From: an uncultured Pelagibacteraceae bacterium
Lineage (GTDB): Bacteria > Pseudomonadota > Alphaproteobacteria > Pelagibacterales > Pelagibacteraceae
Direction of reading: 5' to 3'
NCBI GenBank assembly: GCA_902532595.1
Contig: CACAIN010000001.1
Location: 1 to 46,942 of the forward strand
Length of the DNA: 46,942 bases
This document shows, piece after piece, positions 18,859 through 29,191 of this stretch. The position numbers were made by a program, and so were the translations under genes. A model generated the notes under the pieces. The model was given only the letters and a program-made list of their open reading frames with translations. It was not told the DNA's origin and ran no database searches. The first letter of the stretch is position 1. The number at the start of each line of letters is the position of its first letter.

Positions 18859-19988
18859 TTTTTATAAACTGTTCCAAGATAGCTGCTAATAAAACTCTTT
18901 CTTTTAACCAAAAACTTTAAAAAGAAATTTCTTATTCTTTGCATAACAGAACTTGAAAAGTGGAATGCAAAAAAATTAAAGTTTGATCTTCTTCTTATAA
19001 TTTTTGTCCTTTTTAATCTTTTTGTAAAATAAACATTAGAAGCATCTAGATTTTCATCTTTTATTAAATTGAATAATTCATAAGCACTCTCTATTGATTG
19101 GCCTGCCCCTTGGGCTAGTGTGGGGAGAAAACCATTAAAAGCATCACCAATATAAAAAACTTTTTTGTTAGATGAAGGAAGTATTTTTGAACTTGAATAT
19201 AAGGGCCAAGATTTTATATCGTTTTTAAATAAATCTTTGAATGATGGATTTTGACTTAACAGAGTCTTCTCAATCAAAGAGTCAATATTATCTGGGTCAT
19301 ATTTGTTATCTCGAATAATACAAACAAAATTTAATTCATTTTTTTTATTAATTGGATAAATCACTAAATGTAAATTTGATCCCATAAATAAACTAATATT
19401 TTTTTCATTAATATTTAAATTATGTTTTGTTTTAAGAATTAATCTCACAGCAATTGCTTTTTGAAATGAAGGTTGACTCTTTTTCTTTTCAAAAAAAGAT
19501 CGAGTGTTTGAAAACATGCCATCGGCTGCTACCACATAGTCGACAAGATCATTGGTATTATCATCAAATTTGATTAGAATTTTACCCTTTAGTTCTGTTA
19601 CTCCTTTAATACGTTTTCCAAATCTTAAATGCTGGGTGTAAATTTCATCTTTTAAAAATTCTATCAATACTGATCTTTTTAAAGTTGTATATTTTGAATA
19701 GTCAGTATTAAATTTGCCAATTTCTAAATCACATATTTTTTCATTTTTAATTGAGAAAAAATCTATAGTTTCAGGATTAAAAATATTATCTGAATTTATT
19801 TTTTGAAAATCAATTTTATTTAAAATTGAAACACTGTTCGTCGCCAACTGAATTCCAAAACCTTCATCTAAAGATAAGCTTTCTTCTTTTTCGTAAAGCA
19901 TAAATTCAAAATCAGAATTTCTTTTAATTAAGTTTGCTAAAGTCAATCCTGAAATTCCTGCACCTATAATCGCTATCTTTTTTTTCAT
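18855..19988 (-). CDS. FAD-dependent monooxygenase (UbiH/PHBH-like fold), substrate unknown
   Basis: IAIIGAGISGLTLANLIKR, VVAADGMFSNTR, FYIGDAFNGFLPTLAQGAGQSIESA. Confidence 0.85.
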   Translation of the reverse strand: MKKKIAIIGAGISGLTLANLIKRNSDFEFMLYEKEESLSLDEGFGIQLATNSVSILNKIDFQKINSDNIFNPETIDFFSIKNEKICDLEIGKFNTDYSKYTTLKRSVLIEFLKDEIYTQHLRFGKRIKGVTELKGKILIKFDDNTNDLVDYVVAADGMFSNTRSFFEKKKSQPSFQKAIAVRLILKTKHNLNINEKNISLFMGSNLHLVIYPINKKNELNFVCIIRDNKYDPDNIDSLIEKTLLSQNPSFKDLFKNDIKSWPLYSSSKILPSSNKKVFYIGDAFNGFLPTLAQGAGQSIESAYELFNLIKDENLDASNVYFTKRLKRTKIIRRRSNFNFFAFHFSSSVMQRIRNFFLKFLVKRKSFISSYLGTVYKN

Positions 19989-20989
19989 TAAAATAAAGTT
20001 GATACTTGTCTAAATATTTTTTTTGTAAAAGTTGGGATAAGTTCTTTATTTTTATCCATTGAATGCCAAACAAAAGATGAAGGTATTTTATTTGAAAACT
20101 TATAATATAAATTAATATTTAGTTTTTTGTTTGAAATAGAATTTTTATATTTCTTTAAAAATTTCCAGTCTCTAGATCTTATATTTTTATTTGCCTCTTT
20201 AATCTCAGGTAAACTCAATTGATTTAAAAAACCAAGATTATTTTTTTTTGTAAGTGCTATTTGTTTTTTTTTATTTATATAGCAAAAAACATCATAATTC
20301 TTATTTTTGATCATTTTATATTTAATGTTTTTAATTTTTATTGAAGAATTAAAATATTTACAATTTTTATTCAAATTACAAATATAGCATTTTGGGTCTT
20401 TAGGTTTACAAATTAGTGCTCCAAACTCCATTAAAGCTTCTACAAAATCTGAGTTTCTTTTTGAGTTAAAAAAAATTTTTTTATTAATTTCTATAAATTG
20501 ATCAAAATTGATTTTACTTTCTTTTTTGTTAACTATCCTAGAAAACACCCTCTTTACATTTCCATCAACCGCTATAGCAGGTTGATCATGGACTAATCCT
20601 ATCAATGCGTTTGCTGTATAGTCTCCAATACCTGGAAGTTTTTTAATTTCTTTAATTGTATTAGGCAGTTTTGAATTATATTGATTAACTAGTACTTTTG
20701 AGGTTGCTAGAAGATTTCTCGCTCTTCTATAATATCCAAGACCTTCCCACAATTTTAAAATTTTTTGCTCATTACTCTTAGAAAGAGACTTTAAAGTTTT
20801 AAAATATTTAGTGAATTTTTTGAAATAAGGAATAACCGTCGTAACTTGAGTTTGTTGCAACATGAATTCACTTAAAAGTCTATAATAAAGCTTTTTAGGT
20901 GAGTTTTTGCCAACACGCCAAGGTAAGCTGCGTTTATTATTATCGTACCAACCTAGAATTTTTTTTGGTAAATTAAAATTTATATGCAT
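19988..20989 (-). CDS. mutY: A/G-specific adenine glycosylase
   Basis: LPWR, LSEFMLQQTQVTTVIPYF, LPGIGDYTANALIG, C-X6-C-X2-C-X5-C Fe-S loop (CKPKDPKCYICNLNKNC); start at internal ATG 20989. Confidence 0.95.
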   Translation of the reverse strand: MHINFNLPKKILGWYDNNKRSLPWRVGKNSPKKLYYRLLSEFMLQQTQVTTVIPYFKKFTKYFKTLKSLSKSNEQKILKLWEGLGYYRRARNLLATSKVLVNQYNSKLPNTIKEIKKLPGIGDYTANALIGLVHDQPAIAVDGNVKRVFSRIVNKKESKINFDQFIEINKKIFFNSKRNSDFVEALMEFGALICKPKDPKCYICNLNKNCKYFNSSIKIKNIKYKMIKNKNYDVFCYINKKKQIALTKKNNLGFLNQLSLPEIKEANKNIRSRDWKFLKKYKNSISNKKLNINLYYKFSNKIPSSFVWHSMDKNKELIPTFTKKIFRQVSTLF

Positions 20990-21469
20990 AGTAAAGATAA
21001 TAATAAATTTAAGAATTTCATACAAGGACTGAAGCCTTTTTCAAGTTCAATACCTAAGTCTTTAAAAAAACATTTAAAGAAAGGTGGATATAACTATTCA
21101 AACATTGTTGATAACTGGACAAAAATGGTAAGTAAAAAAATATCAGACTCCTGTTATCCAATTACAGTTAAGATGGGTAAAGAAATGAGAAATGGAACTT
21201 TAATATTAAATGTTCTTCATGGAAAAGAATTAGAAATTGAATATGCAAAAAAAGATATTATAGATAAGATTAATAGTTTTTTCGGGTATAATTGTATAAA
21301 TCAAATAACCTTAAAAATTGTCCAAGAAAAAATCAAGAATAGACACAATCAATTTCCTAAGATTAAAAATCTCACAAAAATAAACGAAAAAATAGATAAA
21401 GTAAATAATAGTCAATTAAAAAGTTCGTTAAATAATTTTTTAAAAGCATTCAATGACAGAAATAAATAA
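20984..21469 (+). CDS. DUF721/DciA-like protein
   Basis: Size and N-terminal composition fit DUF721 (YNYSNIVDNWTKMVSKKISDSCYPITV); position next to mutY. Confidence 0.65.
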   Translation: MHSKDNNKFKNFIQGLKPFSSSIPKSLKKHLKKGGYNYSNIVDNWTKMVSKKISDSCYPITVKMGKEMRNGTLILNVLHGKELEIEYAKKDIIDKINSFFGYNCINQITLKIVQEKIKNRHNQFPKIKNLTKINEKIDKVNNSQLKSSLNNFLKAFNDRNK

Positions 21470-22046
21470 ATTTTTTTATAAAGTACTTTTTTTTATTTTG
21501 CTAACTTTTTCAGTCAGCGCTGAAGATAAAATTTTAAAAATAGGAAATTCAGACGCCAAAATTACTGTCAAAGTATTTTCATCTCTAACGTGTCCTCATT
21601 GTGCTAGTTTTCATAAAAATATTTTTGAAAATTTAAAAAAAGAATATATAGATGAAGGTTTAATAAGATTTGAACATCACAGTTTTCCCTTAGATTTAGC
21701 AGCACTTAACGCAGAAATAATTTTAAGATGTCACACAAGTAATAATAAAAAATTTCAATTATTAGGTGAAATTTACAAAAAACAAAATCAATGGGCTGTT
21801 GGATCTGATATAAATATTATTAACGAATCTATTAAAAAAATTGGTTTAGATTCTGGACTAGAGAATAATAAAATGGACGATTGTCTTAAAAATGAAACTG
21901 CTCAAGATCAAATTTTGAATGAGAGAATTGAAGCGCAAAAACAGTATAAAATTCAATCTACTCCCACTATTTATATTAATAAAAAACAATACAAAGGCAA
22001 ACATAAATATGACCCTTTTAAAAAAGCAATAGAGAAACTTTTATAA
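21453..22046 (+). CDS. DsbA-family thiol:disulfide oxidoreductase
   Basis: Signal peptide, VFSSLTCPHCASFHKNIFENLKKEYIDEG, STPTIYINKKQYKG. Confidence 0.92.
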   Translation: MTEINKFFYKVLFFILLTFSVSAEDKILKIGNSDAKITVKVFSSLTCPHCASFHKNIFENLKKEYIDEGLIRFEHHSFPLDLAALNAEIILRCHTSNNKKFQLLGEIYKKQNQWAVGSDINIINESIKKIGLDSGLENNKMDDCLKNETAQDQILNERIEAQKQYKIQSTPTIYINKKQYKGKHKYDPFKKAIEKLL

Positions 22047-24491
22047 ATGAAATTTAAAAAATTAGAAATTAATGGATTCAAATCATTTTCTGAAAAAACG
22101 ACTTTTTTAATTCAAGACGGTCTTACAGGAATAGTGGGCCCTAATGGTTGTGGAAAATCTAATATAGTAGAGTCTCTAAGATGGTGTATGGGTGAAAACT
22201 CAGCCAAAAGCATGAGAGGGTCAGGGATGGAAGATGTTATTTTTTCTGGAACTTCAAACAGACCATCAAAAAATATTTCTGAAGTTGCATTATTTTTAGA
22301 TAATAAAAATAAAGAAGGTCCTTCTCAATATAAAGATTTCGACGAAATAGGAATTAAAAGAAAAATAGAAAAAGATAAAGGATCAAAATATTATATTAAC
22401 GATAAAGAAGTAAGAGCTCGTGATGTTCAAACTTTTTTTGCAGATTTGTCCACTGGCGCTCACTCACCTTCTTTAATTAGTCAGGGTCGAATTGGGCAGC
22501 TTGTTACATCCAAACCTATTGAAAGAAGAGCTATTCTTGAAGAAGCAGCTGGCATCTCTGGTATTCACGCGAGGAGACAGGAAGCAGAAACAAGACTTAA
22601 TGCTGCAGAAAATAATTTAAAAAGAGCAGATGAACTAAAAAAACAACAGCAAAAACAACTAGATAATTTAAAAAAACAAGCTGAAGAAGCAACTAGATAC
22701 AAAGAAATATCTAAGGAAATAAAAAGAATAGAAGCAGGATTATACTATTTAAAGATACAAGAAATAGAAAAAGACAAAAAACAAATTTCAGAAAAACTTG
22801 GTGAACTAGATGATGAAGTCAGTGCTATTAGTATTGATTTTAATCATAATAATACTCTTTTAGAAGAAGAAAAGAAAAAACTTGCTCCGTTAAGAGACAA
22901 AAAAATGGAAAGTGCTGCTAAACTTCAAAAAATTAATTTAGACATCACTAGTCTTGAAGAGGAAGAAGTAAGAGTCAAATCCTTGCAAGTAAAACTTGAA
23001 AAATCCATTAAAACAATTGAGTCTGACTCAGAGCGTGAGCGAAGCATCTCTTTAGATGCTGGCCTTAATGAAAAAAGAATATCAAAAGAAAAAGAGGAAT
23101 TATTAAAAACTGAAAATGAACTAATTCAAGTGGAGTCGATGTCTTCCGCAGAATTAAATACATCAAAAACAAATTTGAACAAATTACAAACACAGCTTGA
23201 TGAATTATTAAATAGAATAGAAACTTTCATTGACCAAGAAAAAAAGCTTACTAAAGAAATCTTCCAAGAGTTAAAAGAACTAGTGAAAAAAATTACATTG
23301 TCCCAAGAAGAATATGCTGAAAAATATGGAAAAAATAAATCTATTCAAAGTGACTCGATTAAAAGAAAAGAGAGAATAAAAAATATAGACATAGAGTTAG
23401 AAAACTGGAGAAATTTAAAATCAAACTCTGAAAAAATGATTTTTGAACTTAATGAAAGAAAAAATAAAATTAAGCTTGAGCTGGATGAAAATAATAAAAA
23501 TCCTGAACGTATAGCAACTTCTAAAGGTCAAAATTTACAAAATTTAGATAATACAAAAAAAAGAAATGAAGAAATTGAATTAGACTTAATTGAGTCTGAA
23601 AAAAAATATAATTTGATAAATCAAAATTTAAAAGAAATACAATCTAAATTATCAAGTTTAAAAGAAGATAAAGCTAGAAATGAAGCTACAATTGAAGGAA
23701 TGAATAACAGAAAAAAAGATTTATTGTATTCAGTAAAAAATGAATTAAATATCGAAAATGAAACTTCATTGTTGACTGAATCTGATTTAAACAGCCTGTC
23801 TACAGAAGATTTCCCTAATATTGAGGACCAATCACTAAAAATAGAAAAAATAAAAAAACAAAGAGAGTCTTTGGGTTCAGTTAATCTTAGAGCTGACGAA
23901 GAAACTAAAAAATATGAAACAGAAATAAAAAAAATGGAAGATGATAGGTCTGATCTTTATTCTGCAATAGTAAAATTAAAATCAAGTATTGATGAGCTGA
24001 ATCAAAAAGGAAGAGAAAGACTTTTAGAAGCTTTTACTAAAGTTAATAGAAAATTTAACGAAGTTTATACTAAATTATTTAGTGGCGGAACTGCAAAAAT
24101 TGAATTGGTTGACTCGGATGATCCTCTGGAGGCAGGTTTAGAAATGTTTGTATCCCCTCCTGGAAAAAGACTTCAATCAATCACTTTGTTGTCTGGTGGT
24201 GAACAAGCCTTAACTGCACTATCCCTAGTCTTTGCAGTTTTTTTAGTTAACCCCTCTCCTATTTGTGTTTTAGATGAAGTAGATGCTCCTTTAGATGATG
24301 CGAATGTGACTAGATTTTGTGGACTGCTTGATGAGCTAACAAAAATTACAAAAACACGATTTATTATCATTACCCATCACGCCCTAACGATGTCAAGAAT
24401 GCATAGGCTGTATGGAATAACAATGGCTGAACAAGGAATTAGTCAACTAGTAGCTGTTGATCTACAGAAGGCTGAAGAGCTTGTAGCATAA
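22047..24491 (+). CDS. smc: Chromosome segregation ATPase SMC, short form (814 aa)
   Basis: Walker A GPNGCGKSNI, ISQGRIGQLV, C-signature LLSGGEQALTALSLVFA, Walker B ICVLDEVDAPLDDANV. Confidence 0.94.
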   Translation: MKFKKLEINGFKSFSEKTTFLIQDGLTGIVGPNGCGKSNIVESLRWCMGENSAKSMRGSGMEDVIFSGTSNRPSKNISEVALFLDNKNKEGPSQYKDFDEIGIKRKIEKDKGSKYYINDKEVRARDVQTFFADLSTGAHSPSLISQGRIGQLVTSKPIERRAILEEAAGISGIHARRQEAETRLNAAENNLKRADELKKQQQKQLDNLKKQAEEATRYKEISKEIKRIEAGLYYLKIQEIEKDKKQISEKLGELDDEVSAISIDFNHNNTLLEEEKKKLAPLRDKKMESAAKLQKINLDITSLEEEEVRVKSLQVKLEKSIKTIESDSERERSISLDAGLNEKRISKEKEELLKTENELIQVESMSSAELNTSKTNLNKLQTQLDELLNRIETFIDQEKKLTKEIFQELKELVKKITLSQEEYAEKYGKNKSIQSDSIKRKERIKNIDIELENWRNLKSNSEKMIFELNERKNKIKLELDENNKNPERIATSKGQNLQNLDNTKKRNEEIELDLIESEKKYNLINQNLKEIQSKLSSLKEDKARNEATIEGMNNRKKDLLYSVKNELNIENETSLLTESDLNSLSTEDFPNIEDQSLKIEKIKKQRESLGSVNLRADEETKKYETEIKKMEDDRSDLYSAIVKLKSSIDELNQKGRERLLEAFTKVNRKFNEVYTKLFSGGTAKIELVDSDDPLEAGLEMFVSPPGKRLQSITLLSGGEQALTALSLVFAVFLVNPSPICVLDEVDAPLDDANVTRFCGLLDELTKITKTRFIIITHHALTMSRMHRLYGITMAEQGISQLVAVDLQKAEELVA

Positions 24492-24503
24492 TATTTAATA
24501 CAA

Positions 24504-24788
24504 ATGACAACTCCAGATAATTTTAAAACTCGCCTAGAAATTGCAAAATCAAAAATTAAAAAAAAAGTCCTTTCTGAAGGAGAAAAACGAGGTTCTTTGA
24601 TGGGCAACGCGTTCAAATTAGGCACAGAATTGGTAGCCGCTGTAGGGGTTGGGACAATAATTGGGTTTATTTTAGACAGTTGGTTTGGTACTACACCTTG
24701 GTTAATAATAATTTTCTTTTTTTTAGGAGCCGCTGCTGGAATAATGAACGTTATTAAAGCAGCTAATCGTATGCAAAAAGAGGATTAA
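24504..24788 (+). CDS. atpI: ATP synthase protein I (AtpI)
   Basis: GNAFKLGTELVAAVGVGTIIGFILDSWFGTTPWLIIIFFFLGAAAGIMNVIKA; directly upstream of atpB. Confidence 0.88.
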   Translation: MTTPDNFKTRLEIAKSKIKKKVLSEGEKRGSLMGNAFKLGTELVAAVGVGTIIGFILDSWFGTTPWLIIIFFFLGAAAGIMNVIKAANRMQKED

Positions 24789-24802
24789 ATTTTAGGATTT
24801 TT

Positions 24803-25537
24803 ATGGCTAACAACCCAATGCAACAGTTTAGCGTTCATAAAATTGGACCTGAGATCAAAATTGCTGGAATAGACTTATCTTTTACTAACGCTAGTCTTTT
24901 TATGGTTGTCAGTGCAGCGTTAATTGGAATTTTTTTGTTTTTAGGTACAAAAGAAAAAAAAATTATTCCAGATAAAATTCAGTTAGTTGCAGAAATGTTT
25001 TATAGTTTTGTTGCTAAAATGATCAGTGATACTGCTGGGTCTAAAGCTAAACCTTATTTTCCTTTTATATTCAGTTTATTTATGTTTGTGTTGTTGTGTA
25101 ATATGGTTGGTATGATTCCATATACTTTCACAGTAACTAGTCACATTATTGTTACACTAATAATGGCTTTGTTTATTTTTATCGCAGTAACTATAATTGG
25201 GTTTTTAAAGCATGGATTTAAATATTTAAGTATATTTGTTCCAAGTGGAGTCCCAACTGTTCTTCTCCCACTTATTACTATAATAGAAATTATATCATAT
25301 TTAAGCAGACCGGTTAGTTTATCAGTTCGATTATTTGCTAACATGATGGCGGGTCATACTATGTTAAAGGTTTTTGGAGGATTTGTAGTCAGTTTAGGAA
25401 TATTAGGTGGTTGGTTACCACTTAGTTTTTCAGTAGCATTAACAGGCTTAGAAATTTTAGTAGCATTTCTTCAAGCTTATGTTTTTGCAATACTAACCTG
25501 CATCTATTTAAATGATGCATTAAATTTACACCATTAA
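24803..25537 (+). CDS. atpB: F0F1 ATP synthase subunit a
   Basis: NMVGMIPYTFTVTSHI, SVRLFANMMAGHTMLKV, ALTGLEILVAFLQAYVFAILTCIYLNDA. Confidence 0.97.
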   Translation: MANNPMQQFSVHKIGPEIKIAGIDLSFTNASLFMVVSAALIGIFLFLGTKEKKIIPDKIQLVAEMFYSFVAKMISDTAGSKAKPYFPFIFSLFMFVLLCNMVGMIPYTFTVTSHIIVTLIMALFIFIAVTIIGFLKHGFKYLSIFVPSGVPTVLLPLITIIEIISYLSRPVSLSVRLFANMMAGHTMLKVFGGFVVSLGILGGWLPLSFSVALTGLEILVAFLQAYVFAILTCIYLNDALNLHH

Positions 25538-25554
25538 TTAATAAAGGAGGAAAA

Positions 25555-25782
25555 ATGGAGTTAGAAGCGGCAAAAATGATTGGGGCAGGTCTTGCAGCAA
25601 TCGCATTAGCTGGAGCTGGTGTAGGTATCGGAATTATTTTTGGTAACTACCTTTCTGGAGCTATGAGAAATCCATCTGCAGCTCAAAAACAATTCCCTAA
25701 TTTGCTTTTGGGATTTGCTTTGGCTGAAGCAACTGGATTATTTGGACTTGTAGTAGCGTTAATTATTTTATTTGCATTTTAA
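25555..25782 (+). CDS. atpE: F0F1 ATP synthase subunit c
   Basis: 75 aa two-helix hairpin, GAGVGIGIIFGNYL, ion-binding Glu in LLGFALAEATGLF. Confidence 0.97.
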   Translation: MELEAAKMIGAGLAAIALAGAGVGIGIIFGNYLSGAMRNPSAAQKQFPNLLLGFALAEATGLFGLVVALIILFAF

Positions 25783-25792
25783 TTAAATAGAT

Positions 25793-26368
25793 ATGAAGCG
25801 TTATCTAGTTTTAGTTATAGTCCTATCGACTATTTGCACAGATTTGTTTGCAGCTGAGGCTGGTATGCCTCAGCTGGATCCAAAATATTGGGCATCCCAA
25901 GCTTTTTGGCTAGTTTTAGTATTCTCAGTTTTGTATATATCAATCGCAAATTTTTACTTACCAAAAATAAAAAAAAATTTGGATAATAGAGAAAATAAAA
26001 TAAAAGAAGATTTAGATGAAGCGAACAATCTAAAAATATTATCAGAGAAAAAACTTAAAGAATATGAAATCATCTTACAAAATTCTAAAAAAGAAGTTAC
26101 GAAAATTTTATTAGAGTCAAAAAAAAAATTGGACAGTGATATTCAAAACAAAAAAAATACTATAGAAAAAGAAATTGAAAATGAACTTTCAAAAGCCCAG
26201 AAAGAAATTTTAGAACTTAAGAAAAACTCTATTAATTCTATAAATATTATCTCACAAGAAATTGCATCAAATATTATTGAAAAAATATCAGGTGATAAAC
26301 TTAACGAGAGCAGTATTAAGGCAGCAGTTGAAGATATTTCTAAAAAAAATGTAGGTAAATATTTATGA
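25793..26368 (+). CDS. F0F1 ATP synthase subunit b'
   Basis: N-terminal TM plus long charged helix, MPQLDPKYWASQAFWLVLVFSVLYISI. Confidence 0.9.
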   Translation: MKRYLVLVIVLSTICTDLFAAEAGMPQLDPKYWASQAFWLVLVFSVLYISIANFYLPKIKKNLDNRENKIKEDLDEANNLKILSEKKLKEYEIILQNSKKEVTKILLESKKKLDSDIQNKKNTIEKEIENELSKAQKEILELKKNSINSINIISQEIASNIIEKISGDKLNESSIKAAVEDISKKNVGKYL

Positions 26369-26862
26369 CAATAGACGCTACATTTTGGGTTGCCGTCTCT
26401 TTTTTTATCTTTCTTGGTATCTTGATCTATTTTAAAATCCCTCAAAAAGTAAAAAATATTTTAGAGGAAAATATCTTAAATATTAAAAATCAAATAAATG
26501 AAGCAGAAAAACTTAAAGAAGAAGCAAAAAACATCTTAAGTGAACATGAAAAAAAAATCAGTAATTCTAAATCTGAAGTAAAATCAATGATTAATAAAGC
26601 TAATGAAGATTCTGAAAAAAATATTATTAAAACAAACAAAGAGTTTCATAATTTAATGGAAAATAGAAAAAAGAATGCTGAAGAAAGAATTAAACAAATA
26701 AAAAATCAGGCGCTTAAAGATATTAAAAATACTTCAGTAAAAATAGCTATAAAATCTGTTGAAAAACTTCTCAAAAATTCCATTGACAAAAATAAATTGG
26801 ACAAAATCTATTTATCTAGTATTGAAGAAACAAAATTAGCACTTAAGAAAAAATCCAGTTAG
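26365..26862 (+). CDS. atpF: F0F1 ATP synthase subunit b
   Basis: DATFWVAVSFFIFLGILIYFKIPQKV plus charged helix; overlaps b' by 4 bp. Confidence 0.92.
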   Translation: MTIDATFWVAVSFFIFLGILIYFKIPQKVKNILEENILNIKNQINEAEKLKEEAKNILSEHEKKISNSKSEVKSMINKANEDSEKNIIKTNKEFHNLMENRKKNAEERIKQIKNQALKDIKNTSVKIAIKSVEKLLKNSIDKNKLDKIYLSSIEETKLALKKKSS

Positions 26863-26879
26863 AATAGGCCATAAACAAA

Positions 26880-28346
26880 ATGGCAAAAAAAATAATAGTT
26901 ATTGGCTCAGGCTTTGGTGGTTTAGCTGCATCACTAAGATTAAAGGCTAAAGGTTATGATGTGAGCTTAGTTGAAAAGCATCCTGATTTAGGAGGCAGAG
27001 CTAGAGTATTTAAAAAAGATGATTTTATTTATGATGGCGGACCTACAGTTATTACTGCCCCGTATCTTTTTGATGAGTTATTTAATTTATTTAATAAAAA
27101 GATTTCTGATTATGTTGAAATAGTTCCTCTAGATTTGTGGTACCGTTTTGTATTTAACGATGGACAAACTTTTGATTATTCCGGTGATGAAAAATCAATG
27201 GAAAAAGAAGTCAAAAAATTTTCAGATAAAGATTTTAAAGGATATGGTGATTTAGTTAATTTTACAGAAAAAATTTTCAATAAAGGATTTACTGATTTAT
27301 CAGATAAGCCATTCAATAATTTTACATTTATGCTTAAACAAATACCTGCATTGTTAAGTTTAAAAAGCTACAAATCAGTTTATAAATTAGTTTCAAATTA
27401 TATAACAGACAAAAAATTAAGAAGAGTTTTTAGTATGCACCCTCTTTTAGTAGGCGGCAATCCTTTTACCACTACTTCAATTTATACTCTAATTTTATTT
27501 TTAGAAAAAAAATGGGGTATTCACTATTCAATGGGAGGTACTGGTAGGATAGTAAAAGCTTTAGAGAAATTAATGCAAGAAGAAAATATTAAAATTATGA
27601 AAAGTTCAGAAGTCACTGAAATTATCTCAAAGAATGATAAAGTAAAAGGAATTAAGATCAATAACTCTAAAATAATTGATTGTGATTACATAATCTGTAA
27701 TTCAGATCCTCCAAATGTTTACCAAAATTTGATTAAATCAAAAAATAATTACAATTTCTTATTTAAGCAAAAGATGAAAAGAATGGATTATTCTATGGGT
27801 CTGTTTGTTTATTATTTTGGTTCAAAAAAACAATACAAAGATGTGGCTCATCATACTATTTACTTTGGAAATTCATATGAAAAACATTTAGATAAAATTT
27901 TTGAAAAGAAAATATTATCTGAGGATATAAGTTATTATTTACACAGGCCATCTGCAACAGATCCTAATATGGCTCCAAATGGTCAAGATGCATTTTATGT
28001 TCTGGTCCCTGTACCAAACAATTTATCAAATATAAATTGGTCAAATGAAGGTGATAAATTTAAAAATTTAATTTTAGATAAAATGGATAAATCAGTACTA
28101 CCTGGAATAAAAGAAAATGTTGTCAGTGATTTTTATTTGACACCTGATTACTTTGAAAAAGACTTAGCAACTTTGCACGGATCAGGATTTTCAATTCAAC
28201 CTAAATTTTCTCAGTCCGCATATTTTAGATTTCATAATCGGTCAGAAGTATTTAATAATTTGTACTTTGTAGGTGCTGGAACACACCCAGGAGCAGGAAT
28301 GCCTGGAGTGTTGTCTTCAGCGAAAGTTTTAGACAACTTATTCTAA
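26880..28346 (+). CDS. crtI: Phytoene desaturase
   Basis: IVIGSGFGGLAASLRLKAKGYDVSLVEKHPDLGGRARVF, C-terminal NLYFVGAGTHPGAGMPGVLSSAKV. Confidence 0.96.
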   Translation: MAKKIIVIGSGFGGLAASLRLKAKGYDVSLVEKHPDLGGRARVFKKDDFIYDGGPTVITAPYLFDELFNLFNKKISDYVEIVPLDLWYRFVFNDGQTFDYSGDEKSMEKEVKKFSDKDFKGYGDLVNFTEKIFNKGFTDLSDKPFNNFTFMLKQIPALLSLKSYKSVYKLVSNYITDKKLRRVFSMHPLLVGGNPFTTTSIYTLILFLEKKWGIHYSMGGTGRIVKALEKLMQEENIKIMKSSEVTEIISKNDKVKGIKINNSKIIDCDYIICNSDPPNVYQNLIKSKNNYNFLFKQKMKRMDYSMGLFVYYFGSKKQYKDVAHHTIYFGNSYEKHLDKIFEKKILSEDISYYLHRPSATDPNMAPNGQDAFYVLVPVPNNLSNINWSNEGDKFKNLILDKMDKSVLPGIKENVVSDFYLTPDYFEKDLATLHGSGFSIQPKFSQSAYFRFHNRSEVFNNLYFVGAGTHPGAGMPGVLSSAKVLDNLF

Positions 28347-29191
28347 TGAATAATTTACTCAAAAAACATGCTAAATCTTTTTATTGGGCTAGTTTTTTCT
28401 TATCAAAAATAGTGATCAAAAAATCTACCATTTTATATAATTTTTGCAGGACATTAGATGATATTGCGGACGAAAATAATGGATTAAAAATAAAAAAAGA
28501 AAACTTTTCAAAATTCAAAAAAGATTTTTTAGATAAAAATTTTAAAAATCCTATAATCCATGAGATGTGGTTAATAATTGATAGTGAAAAAATTTCTCGA
28601 AAAATTGTCCTTGATTTATTTGACGGTGTTGAGTCAGATTTACAAGAAAAGGTTAGTCTTAAGTCAAAGAAAGATTTACTAATTTATTCCTATAAAGTTG
28701 CAGGAACAGTGGGTTTAATGATGTCTAAAATACTACAAGTTAAAGATAAAGAAGCTTTAAAAGGAGCAGTTGATTTAGGAATAGCAATGCAGCTTACAAA
28801 TATTGCTAGAGATGTAGTTGAGGATGAGAAAAGTAACCGTAGTTATATTGAATCAAAATTTTCTTCTATCAAACAAACAATAGAAGATTCTGAAGTTTTT
28901 TATGAAAAATCTTTTGATTCAATTAGTAAAATACCTTTAAGATCAAGGTTTTCAGTTATTGTGGCAAGAAGAATTTATAAAAAAATTAATGACTACATTC
29001 TTAAACAAAAAAATATAGAAAACTATATTAAGGCAGGAAAAATATATGTCCCTTTAACAAGTAAAATAAATGAAACTTTCTTATCAATTTTTGATTTTTT
29101 AAAATTATTATTTGTAAAGAACATAAGTTATGACAACCATGAAAATCATAATATTTTGGCTAGGGAGATAAATCTTAATGAAAGAATTTGA
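28346..29191 (+). CDS. crtB: Phytoene synthase
   Basis: SFYWASFFL, CRTLDDIADE, DLGIAMQLTNIARDVVEDE trans-isoprenyl synthase motifs. Confidence 0.95.
   Translation: MNNLLKKHAKSFYWASFFLSKIVIKKSTILYNFCRTLDDIADENNGLKIKKENFSKFKKDFLDKNFKNPIIHEMWLIIDSEKISRKIVLDLFDGVESDLQEKVSLKSKKDLLIYSYKVAGTVGLMMSKILQVKDKEALKGAVDLGIAMQLTNIARDVVEDEKSNRSYIESKFSSIKQTIEDSEVFYEKSFDSISKIPLRSRFSVIVARRIYKKINDYILKQKNIENYIKAGKIYVPLTSKINETFLSIFDFLKLLFVKNISYDNHENHNILAREINLNERI

Noticed and set aside
26143-26445. 100-aa - strand ORF
   Set aside because: Antisense to ATP synthase b'/b subunits; hydrophobicity reflects the antisense of lysine-rich coiled coil
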